Of a stretch of DNA of 64,000 bases, positions 36,314 to 45,470 are shown one piece after another. The DNA comes from an uncultured Rhodopila sp. (GTDB taxonomy: Bacteria > Pseudomonadota > Alphaproteobacteria > Acetobacterales > Acetobacteraceae). The stretch spans positions 1 through 64,000 of the forward strand of contig CAIZFE010000034.1 in NCBI GenBank assembly GCA_903932145.1. Direction: 5' to 3'. Under the pieces are notes generated by a model. That model was given only the letters and a program-made list of their open reading frames with translations. It made no database searches and had not been told where the DNA came from. Numbering within the stretch: the stretch's first letter is position 1; every line of letters begins with the position of its first letter. Both the position numbers and the translations under genes were made by a program.

Positions 36314-37114
36314 ATGCCAACATCCAGACAAACAGCCATCGTCACAGGCGCCGCGAGCGGCATGGGACGCGCCATGGCCATCAGCCTGTCCGAAGCCGGC
36401 TTCGATGTCGTCGCGGTGGACCGCAACGTCGAGGCGTTGAGCACCCTGCCCGCCCCGATCAAACCCGTCGCCGCCGATCTGGCGCAGGCTGACTCGTTCG
36501 ATCGGATCGTTGCGGAAACGCTCAGCGCGTTCGGCCGCATCGACGTGCTGATCAACAACGCCGGCATCGGTCAGGCCGCGATCCGCGACGACCAGCGGCG
36601 CAACCCGATCCGCTTTTGGGAGGTCACCCCCGAACAGTGGAACCGCTTCCTGACCGTCAACGCGACGGCCCCGATCATGATGTCGCGGGCGGTGCTGCCG
36701 CACATGCTGAAGGCGAACCGCGGCCGGATCATTACTGTCACGACCAGCCTGGGGACGATGGTGCGCGAGGGTTATTTGCTGTACGGCTCCAGCAAGGCCG
36801 CCGCGGAATCGTCGATGGCCGTGCTGGCGGCGGATCTGGCCGGCACCGGTGTCACCGCGAACGTGCTGGTGCCGGGCGGTGTCACCGACACGCCGCTGGT
36901 GGGCGATGCCGGCGACCGCTCGAAAATGTTGCGGCCGGAGATCATGCTGCCGCCGCTGCTGTGGCTGGTCTCGGAGGAGGCCGGGACCGTTAGCGGCCGG
37001 CGGTTCATCGCGGCGGACTGGGACGTTGCGGTACCGGCAGCCAAGGCAGCCGACGGCGCGGGCGCGCCCGTTGCGTGGCTCAGCATCGCCCGGATGCCGA
37101 TCGAACCGGGGTGA
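36314..37114 (+). CDS. SDR family oxidoreductase
   Basis: A 266-residue classical SDR with TGAASGMG, NNAG, a serine in TVTTSLGTMV and the catalytic YGSSK. The C-terminus VSGRRFIAADWD differs from the common GQ-VDGG ending and resembles gluconate or polyol dehydrogenase-like SDRs. I chose the ATG at 36314 with GGGAGGA upstream; an earlier in-frame start at 36239 lies in repeat-derived DNA. It is divergent from the intact MFS transporter, so it may act on the imported compound. Its stop directly abuts the MarR stop. Confidence 0.9.
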   Translation: MPTSRQTAIVTGAASGMGRAMAISLSEAGFDVVAVDRNVEALSTLPAPIKPVAADLAQADSFDRIVAETLSAFGRIDVLINNAGIGQAAIRDDQRRNPIRFWEVTPEQWNRFLTVNATAPIMMSRAVLPHMLKANRGRIITVTTSLGTMVREGYLLYGSSKAAAESSMAVLAADLAGTGVTANVLVPGGVTDTPLVGDAGDRSKMLRPEIMLPPLLWLVSEEAGTVSGRRFIAADWDVAVPAAKAADGAGAPVAWLSIARMPIEPG

Positions 37115-37606
37115 TCAGTCGCCGGCAATTCTTGCCAGTCCGGTTTTGAGCCTGTCCAACAGGCGGAACAACTGGACGACGTCCTCGGTTGGGAAATCGG
37201 CCAGGGCGGTGTCGTAATAGGTGCGGATGCTGTCCTGCATGGCCCGCCATGTGTCCACGCCCTGCGATGTCAGGCGGATGTGACGCAGGCGGCCGTCTCC
37301 GGCGATGCGGGTGCGTTCGACCAGTCCGGCGGTTTCCAGGCGATCTAGCACCGCAGTCAGGTTTTGCCGGCTGACCATCAGGAACGCCAGCAATTCCTTA
37401 ACCGTCAGGCCGTGATCTCGGGCGGCCGGACGGGACAGGGCACCGAGCACGGCCCATTGCTGGGTGGTGGCGCCGTAGTGGCTGACAGCTTTGGTGCCGG
37501 TTTTGTGAAGCAGGTTGGACGCCTGGTATAGCCGCAGAAACAGCCGGTTGGCGGTGTCAAACCGGGCTGCGTCGGTCGCCGAAGGGAGCGTGTCGATCAT
37601 ATCCAT
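37115..37606 (-). CDS. MarR family transcriptional regulator
   Basis: A winged-helix regulator of about 163 residues. The DNA-binding part is visible as LTVKELLAFLMVSRQNLTAVLDRLETAGLVER, then the wing GDGRLRHIRLT. MarR proteins usually repress neighbouring catabolic genes and are released by aromatic or CoA-linked ligands. It is divergent from the acyl-CoA dehydrogenase/ligase genes, an arrangement like badR with the alicyclic-acid genes of Rhodopseudomonas; regulation of those genes is inference. Start codons at 37606 and 37600 are both possible. Confidence 0.88.
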   Translation of the reverse strand: MDMIDTLPSATDAARFDTANRLFLRLYQASNLLHKTGTKAVSHYGATTQQWAVLGALSRPAARDHGLTVKELLAFLMVSRQNLTAVLDRLETAGLVERTRIAGDGRLRHIRLTSQGVDTWRAMQDSIRTYYDTALADFPTEDVVQLFRLLDRLKTGLARIAGD

Positions 37607-37645
37607 CAATAGATTGCCATATCCTGCTTGTCAGCCAGCGATGGA

Positions 37646-37654
37646 TATGACATA
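37646..37654. promoter_or_regulatory. Candidate MarR operator
   Basis: TATGACATA is a 9-base palindrome in the gap between the divergent MarR and acyl-CoA dehydrogenase genes. Nearby CATATCC (37618-37624) and GGATATG (37643-37649) form a second inverted pair. Position suits a MarR-type site; weak evidence. Confidence 0.3.
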
Positions 37655-37696
37655 CCATTGCTACATCTAAGTTGGCCAGCGATAAAGGGGGAATAT

Positions 37697-37798
37697 ATGC
37701 GCGGTCTGAAGGAGAAGGTCGCGATCGGCAGCGGCGAGGGTATAGTCCGTGAAGGCGTCAATGCCTGCAACGAACCCGATTTCCGGCGGTATCAGTGA
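37697..37798 (+). pseudogene. 33-codon reading frame, probable relic of an SDR gene
   Basis: An ATG with AGGGGGA upstream opens a 33-residue frame beginning MRGLKEKVAIGSGEGI, which resembles the N-terminus of an SDR (normally KVAIVTGxxxGIG) with the glycine motif damaged, then ends. Its TGA overlaps the GTG start of the acyl-CoA dehydrogenase (GTGA). It may be what is left of a badH-like dehydrogenase gene after a deletion, now serving as a translated leader. It could also be a chance short ORF. Confidence 0.4.
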
Positions 37799-38955
37799 TT
37801 TTCTCGGAAGAGCAGCGCGCCTTCCAGGAGGTCGCGCGTCGTTTTGCGGCTGACCGGATCGCGCCGGACTTCATGCGGCGTGAAAGCGCGGGACAGATCG
37901 ACCGCGTCCTGGTTCGAGAGATGGGTGCGCTGGGTTTGATCGGCGTCGATCTGCCGGAGCGTTTCGGCGGCCTGGGCGCGCCAAGTGTCACCGCCGGCAT
38001 CGTCATGGAGGCCATTGCTTACGCCGACCTGAACGTTGCTTATGTGCCGCTGCTGGCCTCGCTGAACGGCCAGATCATCGCCCGGCACGCGTCCGAAGCG
38101 CTGGCGGCAACGTGGTTGCCTCGCATTGTCTCGGGTGAAGCACTGTCCGCCCTCGCACTGACAGAACCGCGCGGCGGGTCGGATGCGGCGAATTTGATCT
38201 TGTCAGCGCGGCGGGATGGCGATTGTTATGTGCTGAACGGCGAGAAATCCTCGATCAGCATGGCCGATCAGGCCGACGTCGCGATCGTTTTCGCCCGCAC
38301 CGGTGCACCGGATAGTGGGGCGCGAGGCGTCTCGGCCTTTCTGGTGCCGATGGACACGCCGGGCATTGCCACATCGCGCTTTAACGACCTGGGCAGCAAA
38401 GCCGTCGGTCGCGGCTCGATCTTCTTCGACGACGTTCGTGTCCCGGCTTCCCATATGCTGGCGGCCGAAGGACTTGGTTTCGTGCAAGTCATGCAAGGTT
38501 TTGACTACAGCCGAGCGCTGATTGGATTGCAATGTATTGCTTCGGCGCAGGCGTCATTGGATGAAAGCTGGACGTACGTAACGGAACGACCGGCGTTCGG
38601 TGCCCCGCTGGCGCAATATCAGGGCGTCAGTTTCCCACTGGCCGAGGGCGAGGGCATGATCGCGGCCGTTCGGCAGCTTTGTTATCACACACTCAGTTTG
38701 CGCGATGCGGGCGAGGCGCACACGGCAGACGCCGCGATGTGCAAGTGGCTGGGACCGAAAACCGCTGTCGATGTCATCCATCAATGCTTGCTGACACATG
38801 GCCATTACGGCTGGTCGATGGACCTGCCGCATCAGCAACGACTGCGCGATGTGATGGGGTTGGAGATCGGCGACGGCACCGCGCAGATCATGAAGCTGAT
38901 CGTTGCTCGGGAAAAAGCCGGCAAGATTGCCGTGCAACATTTGAATCGCAACTAA
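37795..38955 (+). CDS. Acyl-CoA dehydrogenase with Asp as predicted catalytic base
   Basis: A 386-residue flavin acyl-CoA dehydrogenase. It has the FAD/substrate blocks LTEPRGGSDAANL and FDDVRVPASHML and a closing helix AQIMKLIVAREKAGK. The position of the usual catalytic Glu (IYEGTAQI in MCAD) is Asp360 (IGDGTAQI). Asp at this place is reported for cyclohexanecarboxyl-CoA and cyclohexenecarboxyl-CoA dehydrogenases, so an AliB/BadJ-like role in alicyclic acid degradation is likely. The start is GTG, overlapping a 33-codon frame. It lies 20 bases upstream of an acyl-CoA ligase gene. Confidence 0.9.
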   Translation: MIFSEEQRAFQEVARRFAADRIAPDFMRRESAGQIDRVLVREMGALGLIGVDLPERFGGLGAPSVTAGIVMEAIAYADLNVAYVPLLASLNGQIIARHASEALAATWLPRIVSGEALSALALTEPRGGSDAANLILSARRDGDCYVLNGEKSSISMADQADVAIVFARTGAPDSGARGVSAFLVPMDTPGIATSRFNDLGSKAVGRGSIFFDDVRVPASHMLAAEGLGFVQVMQGFDYSRALIGLQCIASAQASLDESWTYVTERPAFGAPLAQYQGVSFPLAEGEGMIAAVRQLCYHTLSLRDAGEAHTADAAMCKWLGPKTAVDVIHQCLLTHGHYGWSMDLPHQQRLRDVMGLEIGDGTAQIMKLIVAREKAGKIAVQHLNRN

Positions 38956-38975
38956 AAACAAGAAACGAGGACGAA

Positions 38976-40595
38976 ATGCAATACGATCGAGACAGGCTGC
39001 TGGCGAGGCGAGCGCTGATGGTTGCGCGCGGAGATTGGCGGGATCAGACGCTGCTTGATCACCTGGCCAGGGCGGTCGCGGCGACTCCCGATAAGACGGC
39101 CGTCGTGGCGATCCGATCGGATGGAACGGCCGCGGAACGGCGGATCAGTTACCGTGAACTCGACCTTCTGTCCGATTCCATCGCCGGCAATCTGCGAGCC
39201 CGCGGCATTAATCCCGGCGATACGGTTTCGTTCCAGTTACCTAACTGGTGGGAATTTACGGTCCTGCATCTCGGGTGTTTGAAGGCCGGCGCGGTCAGCA
39301 ACCCGCTGATGGCGATTTTTCGCGAACGTGAACTCGGTTTTATGCTGGCACTGGCTGAAACGAAAGTCATGGTCGTTCCGGCCCGGTTCCGCGGCTTCGA
39401 CTATGCCGCCATGGTCGCCGGCATGCGGGATCGGTTGCCGGCATTACAGCATGTCTTCGCCGCCGGCGGTGAGACGCCTGACGCGGAGCCGTTCGATGCG
39501 CTGCTGGTGCCGGCCGCACGCCCCGCGAGCACGTTAGGCCCCGATGACGTCATGCAGCTTCTGTACACCAGCGGCACCACCGGCGAGCCGAAGGGCGTAC
39601 TGCATACGTCGAACACATTGTTGTCGCATCTCGTGCCCTTTGCCGAACGCCTGCGCCTGGGTGCGGATGACGTGATCCACATGCCCTCGCCCATGGCGCA
39701 TCAACTTGGTTTCTTGTACGGGCTGATGTTACCGGTTATGCTGGGCTGCACCGCCGTTCTGCAAGACGTGTTCGCGCCCCCCGAAATGGCTCGCCAGATC
39801 GTGCAGGAACGGGCAACCGTTACACTGGGTGCAACGCCGTTCCTGAACGATTTGACTGACTACGTTGAACAGACCGGAACGGTGATCGACAGTCTGCGGG
39901 TTTTCGCATCCGCCGGCGCCCCCATCCCGCGGGCGCTGGTGGCCAAAGCGCGTCAAACGCTCGGTGCCGCTATCATTTCGGCCTGGGGTATGTCGGAAAA
40001 TGGCGCGGTGACGACAACAAGGCTGGATGATCCTGAAGAAAAAGCAATCTCCACCGACGGCTGTCCGCTGCCCGGCGTGGAGCTGCGCGTGGTCGATCCA
40101 GACGGCGCCATCGTGCCGGCCGGCGAACTCGGGCAGCTCCAGGTGCGCTGCTGCTCCAATTTCGCCGGCTATTTGAAGCGGCCGGAACTGGACAATACCA
40201 ATGCCGAGGGCTGGTTCGATACGGGCGACCTCGCGCGGATGGAGGACGGCTACATCCGGATTGCCGGGCGATCCAAGGACATCATTATCCGGGGCGGCGA
40301 AAATATCCCGGTGGTGGAGGTGGAAAATCTGCTGTTCCGCCATCCGGCGGTCGCGGAAGTGGCCGTGGTGGGATTCCCGGATGCGCGTTTGGGTGAACGC
40401 GCCTGCGCGTTCGTCAAAACACGAGATGGCTCGACTTTATCCTTCGCCGAAATGAGCGCATATCTCAACGCGCAAAGCATGGCCCGGCAATACATCCCCG
40501 AGCGGCTGGAAATTGTTGCGGACATGCCGCGCACCCCGAGTGGAAAGATACAGAAATTCCGGTTGCGGGAGATGGCGCGCCAGCAGCATGGGTAA
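38976..40595 (+). CDS. Acyl-CoA synthetase, AliA-like (AMP-forming)
   Basis: A 539-residue ANL-family ligase that activates a carboxylic acid with ATP and CoA. The P-loop-like motif is LLYTSGTTGEPKG; the A8 region is GWFDTGDLARMEDGYIRI and the catalytic-lysine motif PRTPSGKIQKFRLRE. GAGGA lies 7 bases before the ATG at 38976; the frame is open about 100 codons further inside the upstream gene, which I treat as shadow. With the Asp-type acyl-CoA dehydrogenase and MarR gene it fits cyclohexanecarboxylate activation, but the substrate is inferred. Confidence 0.91.
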   Translation: MQYDRDRLLARRALMVARGDWRDQTLLDHLARAVAATPDKTAVVAIRSDGTAAERRISYRELDLLSDSIAGNLRARGINPGDTVSFQLPNWWEFTVLHLGCLKAGAVSNPLMAIFRERELGFMLALAETKVMVVPARFRGFDYAAMVAGMRDRLPALQHVFAAGGETPDAEPFDALLVPAARPASTLGPDDVMQLLYTSGTTGEPKGVLHTSNTLLSHLVPFAERLRLGADDVIHMPSPMAHQLGFLYGLMLPVMLGCTAVLQDVFAPPEMARQIVQERATVTLGATPFLNDLTDYVEQTGTVIDSLRVFASAGAPIPRALVAKARQTLGAAIISAWGMSENGAVTTTRLDDPEEKAISTDGCPLPGVELRVVDPDGAIVPAGELGQLQVRCCSNFAGYLKRPELDNTNAEGWFDTGDLARMEDGYIRIAGRSKDIIIRGGENIPVVEVENLLFRHPAVAEVAVVGFPDARLGERACAFVKTRDGSTLSFAEMSAYLNAQSMARQYIPERLEIVADMPRTPSGKIQKFRLREMARQQHG

Positions 40596-40711
40596 AGCCC
40601 GGCGCCGAACCGTGTACCGGGCGCATCAGACCGCTGCTCGAACCGGTTCCGCTGCTTCCCCGTGCCGACCCGATGAAGCCCGTCGGCACAAGTCGTTATC
40701 GCGCGCGCCGT

Positions 40712-40795
40712 GTTATACTAACGGGCCTCAGTGACGCCTCCTCGCGTCATGGCGGTCTGGGCCGGCCGGTCGAAACTGAGAGCCGCTGGTATAAT
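40712..40795. repeat. Palindromic dispersed element, copy 2 (short form)
   Basis: An 84-base copy of the element at 28671-28772. The ends TTATACTAACGGGCCTCAGT and, on the other strand, TTATACCAGCGGCTCTCAGT are inverted with 15 of 20 matches. It lacks about 20 bases of the middle of copy 1. It lies between the ligase gene and an unrecognised gene. Confidence 0.7.
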
Positions 40796-40841
40796 GCATT
40801 CCAGTGTTGACATATTATAACGTTTATGTTAGTCCACAAAC

Positions 40842-41675
40842 ATGGAGCATACGGCGCCAACCATGACCCGGCCTGCCTCGCCCGATCCCGAACAGGACCG
40901 GACCGGCCGCACTATGCCGGAGCGCCTCGCCGCCCTGCTGCATGTCGTCCGCGTTCTGCTCGGTCACGGCCGCCGCCTCATTGAGACGGTGCCAGAGCGC
41001 GCCGCCAATTTGGAATTTTCCGCCCTGGCCGGGGTTTGCGGTACTTATGCCCTACCGACCATCCTTGCCCGGCTCCAGCGCGGTATCCTGCGCGCGATGG
41101 CATTGGAGCGTTACCTGCTGGCCCGCGCCGCAAAGGGCCGCGAGATCGGGTTCGTGTATGCGCGCGAGCGCCCGCCGGCCAAGCCGCCAGCGGAACCGCA
41201 AAAAGGGGCGTCGAATTCGGGAGAGACGGCCAATGATGGCCCCGGTGATCGAGCCGAACCGGGCCAGCCCGGCGGTGACGAAAAAGCGCCCGGGCGCCCC
41301 GCGTTCGATCCTGACGATCTCCGCATCCCCGGGCCGGAGGAACTCGACGCCGAGGTGCGCCGACGGCCGCTCGGCCGCACCGTCCTCGCGATCTGCATGG
41401 ACCTCGCCATCATTCCGAGTTTCTGCACTGGCCCTTTCTGGAACCAGATATCCGACACGCTCATGAACTACGGTGGCAGTTTCACGACGCTGTTCAAGAT
41501 ACGGCAATACCGCGAGACATCGTTTCAAAAAGAGCGAGACAAGAAGCCTGACACCTGGGGCTTTGACTGGAAGTTCCCGCCTCCGGAGACGGTTCGCCAG
41601 GTGCTGGGGTACATGATCGGCGAGCTGCCCATTTCGGATCCGTTCGATCCGCTGCTGGCAACAGCCCCTCCCTGA
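40842..41675 (+). CDS. Protein of unknown function
   Basis: A 277-residue protein that I do not recognise. The N-terminal third has amphipathic helices (MPERLAALLHVVRVLLGHGRRL). A Pro/Gly/charged linker spans roughly 108-150 (PPAKPPAEPQKG). The C-terminal part looks folded and conserved, with a hydrophobic stretch (TVLAICMDLAIIPSFC) and a Trp/aromatic-rich end (KPDTWGFDWKFPPPE). No signal peptide. The ATG at 40842 lacks a clear ribosome site; a second ATG is at 40863. It directly follows a palindromic repeat. Confidence 0.7.
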   Translation: MEHTAPTMTRPASPDPEQDRTGRTMPERLAALLHVVRVLLGHGRRLIETVPERAANLEFSALAGVCGTYALPTILARLQRGILRAMALERYLLARAAKGREIGFVYARERPPAKPPAEPQKGASNSGETANDGPGDRAEPGQPGGDEKAPGRPAFDPDDLRIPGPEELDAEVRRRPLGRTVLAICMDLAIIPSFCTGPFWNQISDTLMNYGGSFTTLFKIRQYRETSFQKERDKKPDTWGFDWKFPPPETVRQVLGYMIGELPISDPFDPLLATAPP

Positions 41676-41913
41676 TTCCCATCCTCCCGGACATGCGTCC
41701 CACCCTCTGATTCCGGGGGCGCTTTTGCGCGCGCACCGGCCGGATGCAGGGTAAACGCCGCAACTGGGGCATCGCCGTTTCCCCGGCAGCGCCTGGTCCA
41801 GACGATGACGCAGCCACATTTAGCCCGTGACGAATTTTCGCACGTTCACCCGGTTGCCCTGCCATGTCATGCCGGACATGGCGCAGCCGGGCGAGTTTCT
41901 CTATATCCGCGCC

Positions 41914-42699
41914 ATGACCATCCCGTTCGTGAAGATGCATGGCTGCGGCAACGACTTCGTCATCCTGGACGGGCGGGCGAAATCGCTCGGCATGACGCCG
42001 GCGAAAGCTGCCGCGCTAGCTGATCGCCACACCGGGATCGGCTGCGACCAATTGATCGTTATCGAGCCCGGCGCCTTCATGCGGATCTACAATCCCGACG
42101 GATCGGAGGCCGGCGCCTGCGGCAACGCCACCCGCTGCGTTGCCGACATCCTGACCCGCGAGAGTGGCCAGGACGCCGTCACGATCCGCACCATATCCGG
42201 CGAACTGCCATCGCGGCGCCGAACCGACGGGTTGATCCAGGTCGATATGGGGCCTGCCCGGACCGATTGGGCGGACGTTCCGTTGGCCCGGCCGATGGAC
42301 ACGCTGCGGCTGAACCTTCCGGGCGAACCGGCGGCAGTCAGCATGGGCAACCCGCATACGACCTTCTTCGTCGCCGACCTGGATGCGGTGGCGGTGACCG
42401 AGCTTGGGCCGCGGTTCGAACACGACAAGCTGTTTCCTCAGCGCGTGAATGTCGGGTTTGCGCAGGTCGTCGATCGCGAGACGATCCGCCTGAAAGTGTG
42501 GGAACGCGGGGCGGGCCTGACGCTGGCCTGCGGGTCGGGCGCCTGCGCGACATTGGTGAACGCGGTGCGGCGCGGCCTGACCAACCGGCGCGCCCGTGTG
42601 ATCGTCGATGGCGGCGAACTGGAAATCGAGTGGCGCGATGACGGACACGTGCTGATGACGGGCCCCGTGGCTCTGTCGTTCTCCGGGATCGTGGCATGA
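41914..42699 (+). CDS. dapF: Diaminopimelate epimerase
   Basis: Converts LL- to meso-diaminopimelate for lysine and peptidoglycan synthesis. About 261 residues. The two catalytic cysteines are in ACGNATRC and LACGSGACA, and the start [20 protein letters not shown] is typical of DapF. The frame is open to a GTG at 41827, but the ATG at 41914 gives the family N-terminus. Its end overlaps mtaB by 4 bases (ATGA), and mtaB overlaps ftsY, forming a three-gene operon. Confidence 0.96.
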   Translation: MTIPFVKMHGCGNDFVILDGRAKSLGMTPAKAAALADRHTGIGCDQLIVIEPGAFMRIYNPDGSEAGACGNATRCVADILTRESGQDAVTIRTISGELPSRRRTDGLIQVDMGPARTDWADVPLARPMDTLRLNLPGEPAAVSMGNPHTTFFVADLDAVAVTELGPRFEHDKLFPQRVNVGFAQVVDRETIRLKVWERGAGLTLACGSGACATLVNAVRRGLTNRRARVIVDGGELEIEWRDDGHVLMTGPVALSFSGIVA

Positions 42700-43925
42700 C
42701 CGTCGATATTCTCACCTTCGGTTGCCGCCTGAACGCCTACGAAAGCGAGGTCATGCGCGGGCTGTCCGCCACCGTGACGGATACCGTGATCGTCAACACC
42801 TGTGCCGTGACGGCGGAGGCCGAACGGCAGGCTCGGCAGGCGATCCGCAAGGTGGCGCGGGAACGGCCGGGCGTGCGGATCGTCGTGACCGGATGTGCGG
42901 CGCAAATCGATCCCGCATCCTGGGCGGCGATGCCGAACGTGGACCGCGTGCTGGGCAACGACGACAAGCTGAAGCCGGAAAGCTGGCTGCCCGGCGCCGG
43001 ATCTGCGGTGTCCGACATCATGGTCGCGCGCGAAACGGCGGCGCATTTGGTCACCGAATTTGCCAGCCGAGCACGGGCGTTCGTGCAGGTGCAGCAGGGC
43101 TGCGATCACCGGTGCACGTTCTGCATCATCCCGTTTGGGCGCGGACCGAACCGGTCGGTGCCGATCGGCGTTATCGCCGATCAGGTGCGGACACTGGTGG
43201 CCTCCGGTTATCAAGAGGTTGTGCTGACGGGCGTCGATGTCGCCTCCTACGGGCCGGATTTGCCCGGCGCGCCTTCGCTCGGGCAGATGATCCGGCGGGT
43301 GTTGTTGGCGGTGCCGGAACTGCCTCGATTGCGCCTGTCGTCGATCGATCCGGCAGCAATCGATGACGATCTTTGGCGGCTGATCGCCGAGGAGCCGCGT
43401 CTGATGCCGCATTTGCATCTGTCGCTACAGGCTGGCAGCGATCTCATTCTCAAGCGGATGCGGCGGCGGCATTTGCGGGCCGATGCGATGGCGGTTGTGC
43501 TGCGGGCGCGGGATTTGCGGCCGGGGATTGCGATTGGTGCCGATCTCATCGCCGGTTTTCCGACCGAGACTGACGCTTTGTTCGACGATACGTTACGCTT
43601 CGTGCAAGAGGCCGCCCTGCCCTATCTGCATGTGTTTCCATACTCCGAACGCCCCGGCACGCCAGCAGCGCGGATGCCCGCGGTGGCCAAGCCGGTGCGG
43701 AAAGCGCGGGCGGCGGCGTTGCGGGAGGCTGGCGCGGTCGCGGCCGGTCGTTTCTTTGCGGGTCAGGTTGGACAGGTGGTGTCGTTGCTGACAGAGTCGG
43801 ACGCATCCGGCCACACCGAACATTTCGCGCCGGTGCGATTGGCGCAACCGCTGGCCGCCGGCCGGCTGGTGCGCGCGATCGTGACCGGTTCCACTGAAGA
43901 CATGTTATTGGCGGAGGCCGCCTGA
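42696..43925 (+). CDS. mtaB: tRNA N6-threonylcarbamoyladenosine methylthiotransferase
   Basis: A 409-residue radical-SAM methylthiotransferase that makes ms2t6A37 in tRNA. The N-terminal domain carries three cysteines ([27 protein letters not shown]) for one 4Fe-4S cluster. The radical-SAM cluster motif is [15 protein letters not shown]. The C-terminal TRAM-like domain follows from about residue 345. The middle position in the dapF-mtaB-ftsY operon is as expected in this group. Overlaps ftsY by one base (TGATG). Confidence 0.94.
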   Translation: MTVDILTFGCRLNAYESEVMRGLSATVTDTVIVNTCAVTAEAERQARQAIRKVARERPGVRIVVTGCAAQIDPASWAAMPNVDRVLGNDDKLKPESWLPGAGSAVSDIMVARETAAHLVTEFASRARAFVQVQQGCDHRCTFCIIPFGRGPNRSVPIGVIADQVRTLVASGYQEVVLTGVDVASYGPDLPGAPSLGQMIRRVLLAVPELPRLRLSSIDPAAIDDDLWRLIAEEPRLMPHLHLSLQAGSDLILKRMRRRHLRADAMAVVLRARDLRPGIAIGADLIAGFPTETDALFDDTLRFVQEAALPYLHVFPYSERPGTPAARMPAVAKPVRKARAAALREAGAVAAGRFFAGQVGQVVSLLTESDASGHTEHFAPVRLAQPLAAGRLVRAIVTGSTEDMLLAEAA

Positions 43926-44845
43926 TGGCGCTTGGTAGTTTTTTCTCGCGCCTGAAAGATGGGCTTTCGCGCAGCACTCAAAAACTGGCGGGCGGTATTA
44001 CCGCGGTCTTCAAGAAACGCCGCCTGGACGATGAGGCTTTAGAGGAACTGGAGGAATTACTGATTTCCGCCGACCTCGGGACCGAGGCGGCGCGCCGCGT
44101 CATCGCCTCGTTCCGGCGGTCCCGGTTCGGCAGCGAAGTGACCGACGAGGAGATCAAGCAGACGCTGGCGGAAGAGATTGCCGAGATCCTTAGGCCGGTC
44201 GCCATCCCCTTGGCGCTTGACCCGTTGCTCAAGCCGCATGTGGTGCTGGTCGTCGGGGTGAACGGCTCCGGCAAGACCACGACGATCGGCAAGATGGCGC
44301 TGGCGTTCCACGAGCAGGGCAAGCGCGTGATGATGGCGGCCGGCGACACATTCCGAGCGGCGGCGGTGGAGCAATTGCAGATTTGGGGCGAACGGACGGG
44401 GACGCCGGTGATCGCGGGGCCGCCGAATGGTGATTCGGCCGGGCTGGCGTTCGATGCGCTGACGAAAGCGACCGAGGCCGGTTGCGACGTGCTGCTGATC
44501 GATACGGCCGGGCGGCTGCATAACAAAGCCGCGCTGATGGATGAGCTGGCGAAGATGATCCGCGTGCTGCGCAAGCAGGATGTGACGGCGCCGCACTCGG
44601 TGTTGCTGGTGCTGGACGCAACAACCGGACAGAACGCGATGCAGCAGGTGAAGGTGTTCAAGGAGATGGTGGCGGTGACCGGGCTTGTCGTCACCAAGCT
44701 GGACGGCAGCGCTCGTGGCGGCATCGTGGTGGCGCTGGCGGAGACATACGGGCTGCCGGTTCACGCGGTTGGCGTGGGGGAGAAAGCCGGGGATTTGCGG
44801 CCATTCGTTGCGGAAGATTTCGCGCGGGGGTTGGTCGGGGCGTAG
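43925..44845 (+). CDS. ftsY: Signal recognition particle receptor FtsY
   Basis: GTPase that docks SRP-ribosome complexes at the membrane. The 306-residue protein is nearly all NG domain: G1 GVNGSGKTTTIGK, DTFRAAAVEQL, G3 DTAGRLHNK and G4 TKLDGSARGG. The acidic A domain found in E. coli is almost absent, as in many alphaproteobacteria. Last gene of the dapF operon; the accessory ATPase/PIN pair faces it 13 bases downstream. Confidence 0.97.
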   Translation: MALGSFFSRLKDGLSRSTQKLAGGITAVFKKRRLDDEALEELEELLISADLGTEAARRVIASFRRSRFGSEVTDEEIKQTLAEEIAEILRPVAIPLALDPLLKPHVVLVVGVNGSGKTTTIGKMALAFHEQGKRVMMAAGDTFRAAAVEQLQIWGERTGTPVIAGPPNGDSAGLAFDALTKATEAGCDVLLIDTAGRLHNKAALMDELAKMIRVLRKQDVTAPHSVLLVLDATTGQNAMQQVKVFKEMVAVTGLVVTKLDGSARGGIVVALAETYGLPVHAVGVGEKAGDLRPFVAEDFARGLVGA

Positions 44846-44858
44846 TGGTTTCGGGCCG

Positions 44859-45470
44859 CTAGCCGCCTTCGCCGGGGCGTTGGCGATGGCCACGCCTGGA
44901 AGGTTTCGGCCGGTTCGCGGGAATAATCAGCCATGCCGGATCGGCGGCGGCCGTCTCATGAAGCCATTCCTTCGTTAATTTGAAATTCGTAGTGGGATTG
45001 ATCCACGATAGGTCAACGAGACCCGGGTTTTGATCCGCGATCTTCCGGAGAATTCTATGTGTACGATCGTCCAGAGACATGATTATTTTGTCATAGGCAA
45101 TGGCCGCTTTGACTAGATGCATATCCTTTATCAATGCTTGTTGTTCGTTCTCAGAGAGTCCCCGGACTTGTAGAAAATTTTCTTCCAACCCGGCATCCGG
45201 TTCAGTTGGCACGGTGATGATTTTCCGGCGGGCATACATTGACCGCAACCAGGTTCGGCTGAACCGTGAGAGGTGACGCCTCCACTCTTCTCGCAATTCG
45301 TCGCTGATGCAGGCGCGATGACAGACCTCCAGAATCGTTTGAAGAAGATCACGACAGATGGCGGGCACCGGCTCGATCGCCTCCAATGACCCGGCAGCCC
45401 GGACAACCGATGCATCGACAACAAGGACACGGGACACTCGGGCCTTGCGCAGCGGTTTACTAGCCGGCAC
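44859..45470 (-). CDS. PIN-like nuclease, partner of the ABC-type ATPase
   Basis: A 203-residue protein with PIN-domain features: the strand VSRVLVVDASVVRAAG with an Asp, then REEWRRHL with acidic residues, KDMHLVKAAIAYDK and a late SLDDRTHRIL. These fit the four acidic positions of PIN ribonucleases, though divergently. Its ATG lies inside the end of the ATPase gene (11-base overlap), so the two are translationally coupled. Base composition is lower in GC than in neighbouring core genes. I infer an effector nuclease controlled by the ATPase; a generic toxin is the alternative. Confidence 0.65.
   Translation of the reverse strand: MPASKPLRKARVSRVLVVDASVVRAAGSLEAIEPVPAICRDLLQTILEVCHRACISDELREEWRRHLSRFSRTWLRSMYARRKIITVPTEPDAGLEENFLQVRGLSENEQQALIKDMHLVKAAIAYDKIIMSLDDRTHRILRKIADQNPGLVDLSWINPTTNFKLTKEWLHETAAADPAWLIIPANRPKPSRRGHRQRPGEGG

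Noticed and set aside
38679-38975. N-terminal extension of the acyl-CoA ligase by about 100 codons
   Set aside because: It overlaps the acyl-CoA dehydrogenase in another frame; the ATG at 38976 has its own ribosome site and the family N-terminus.
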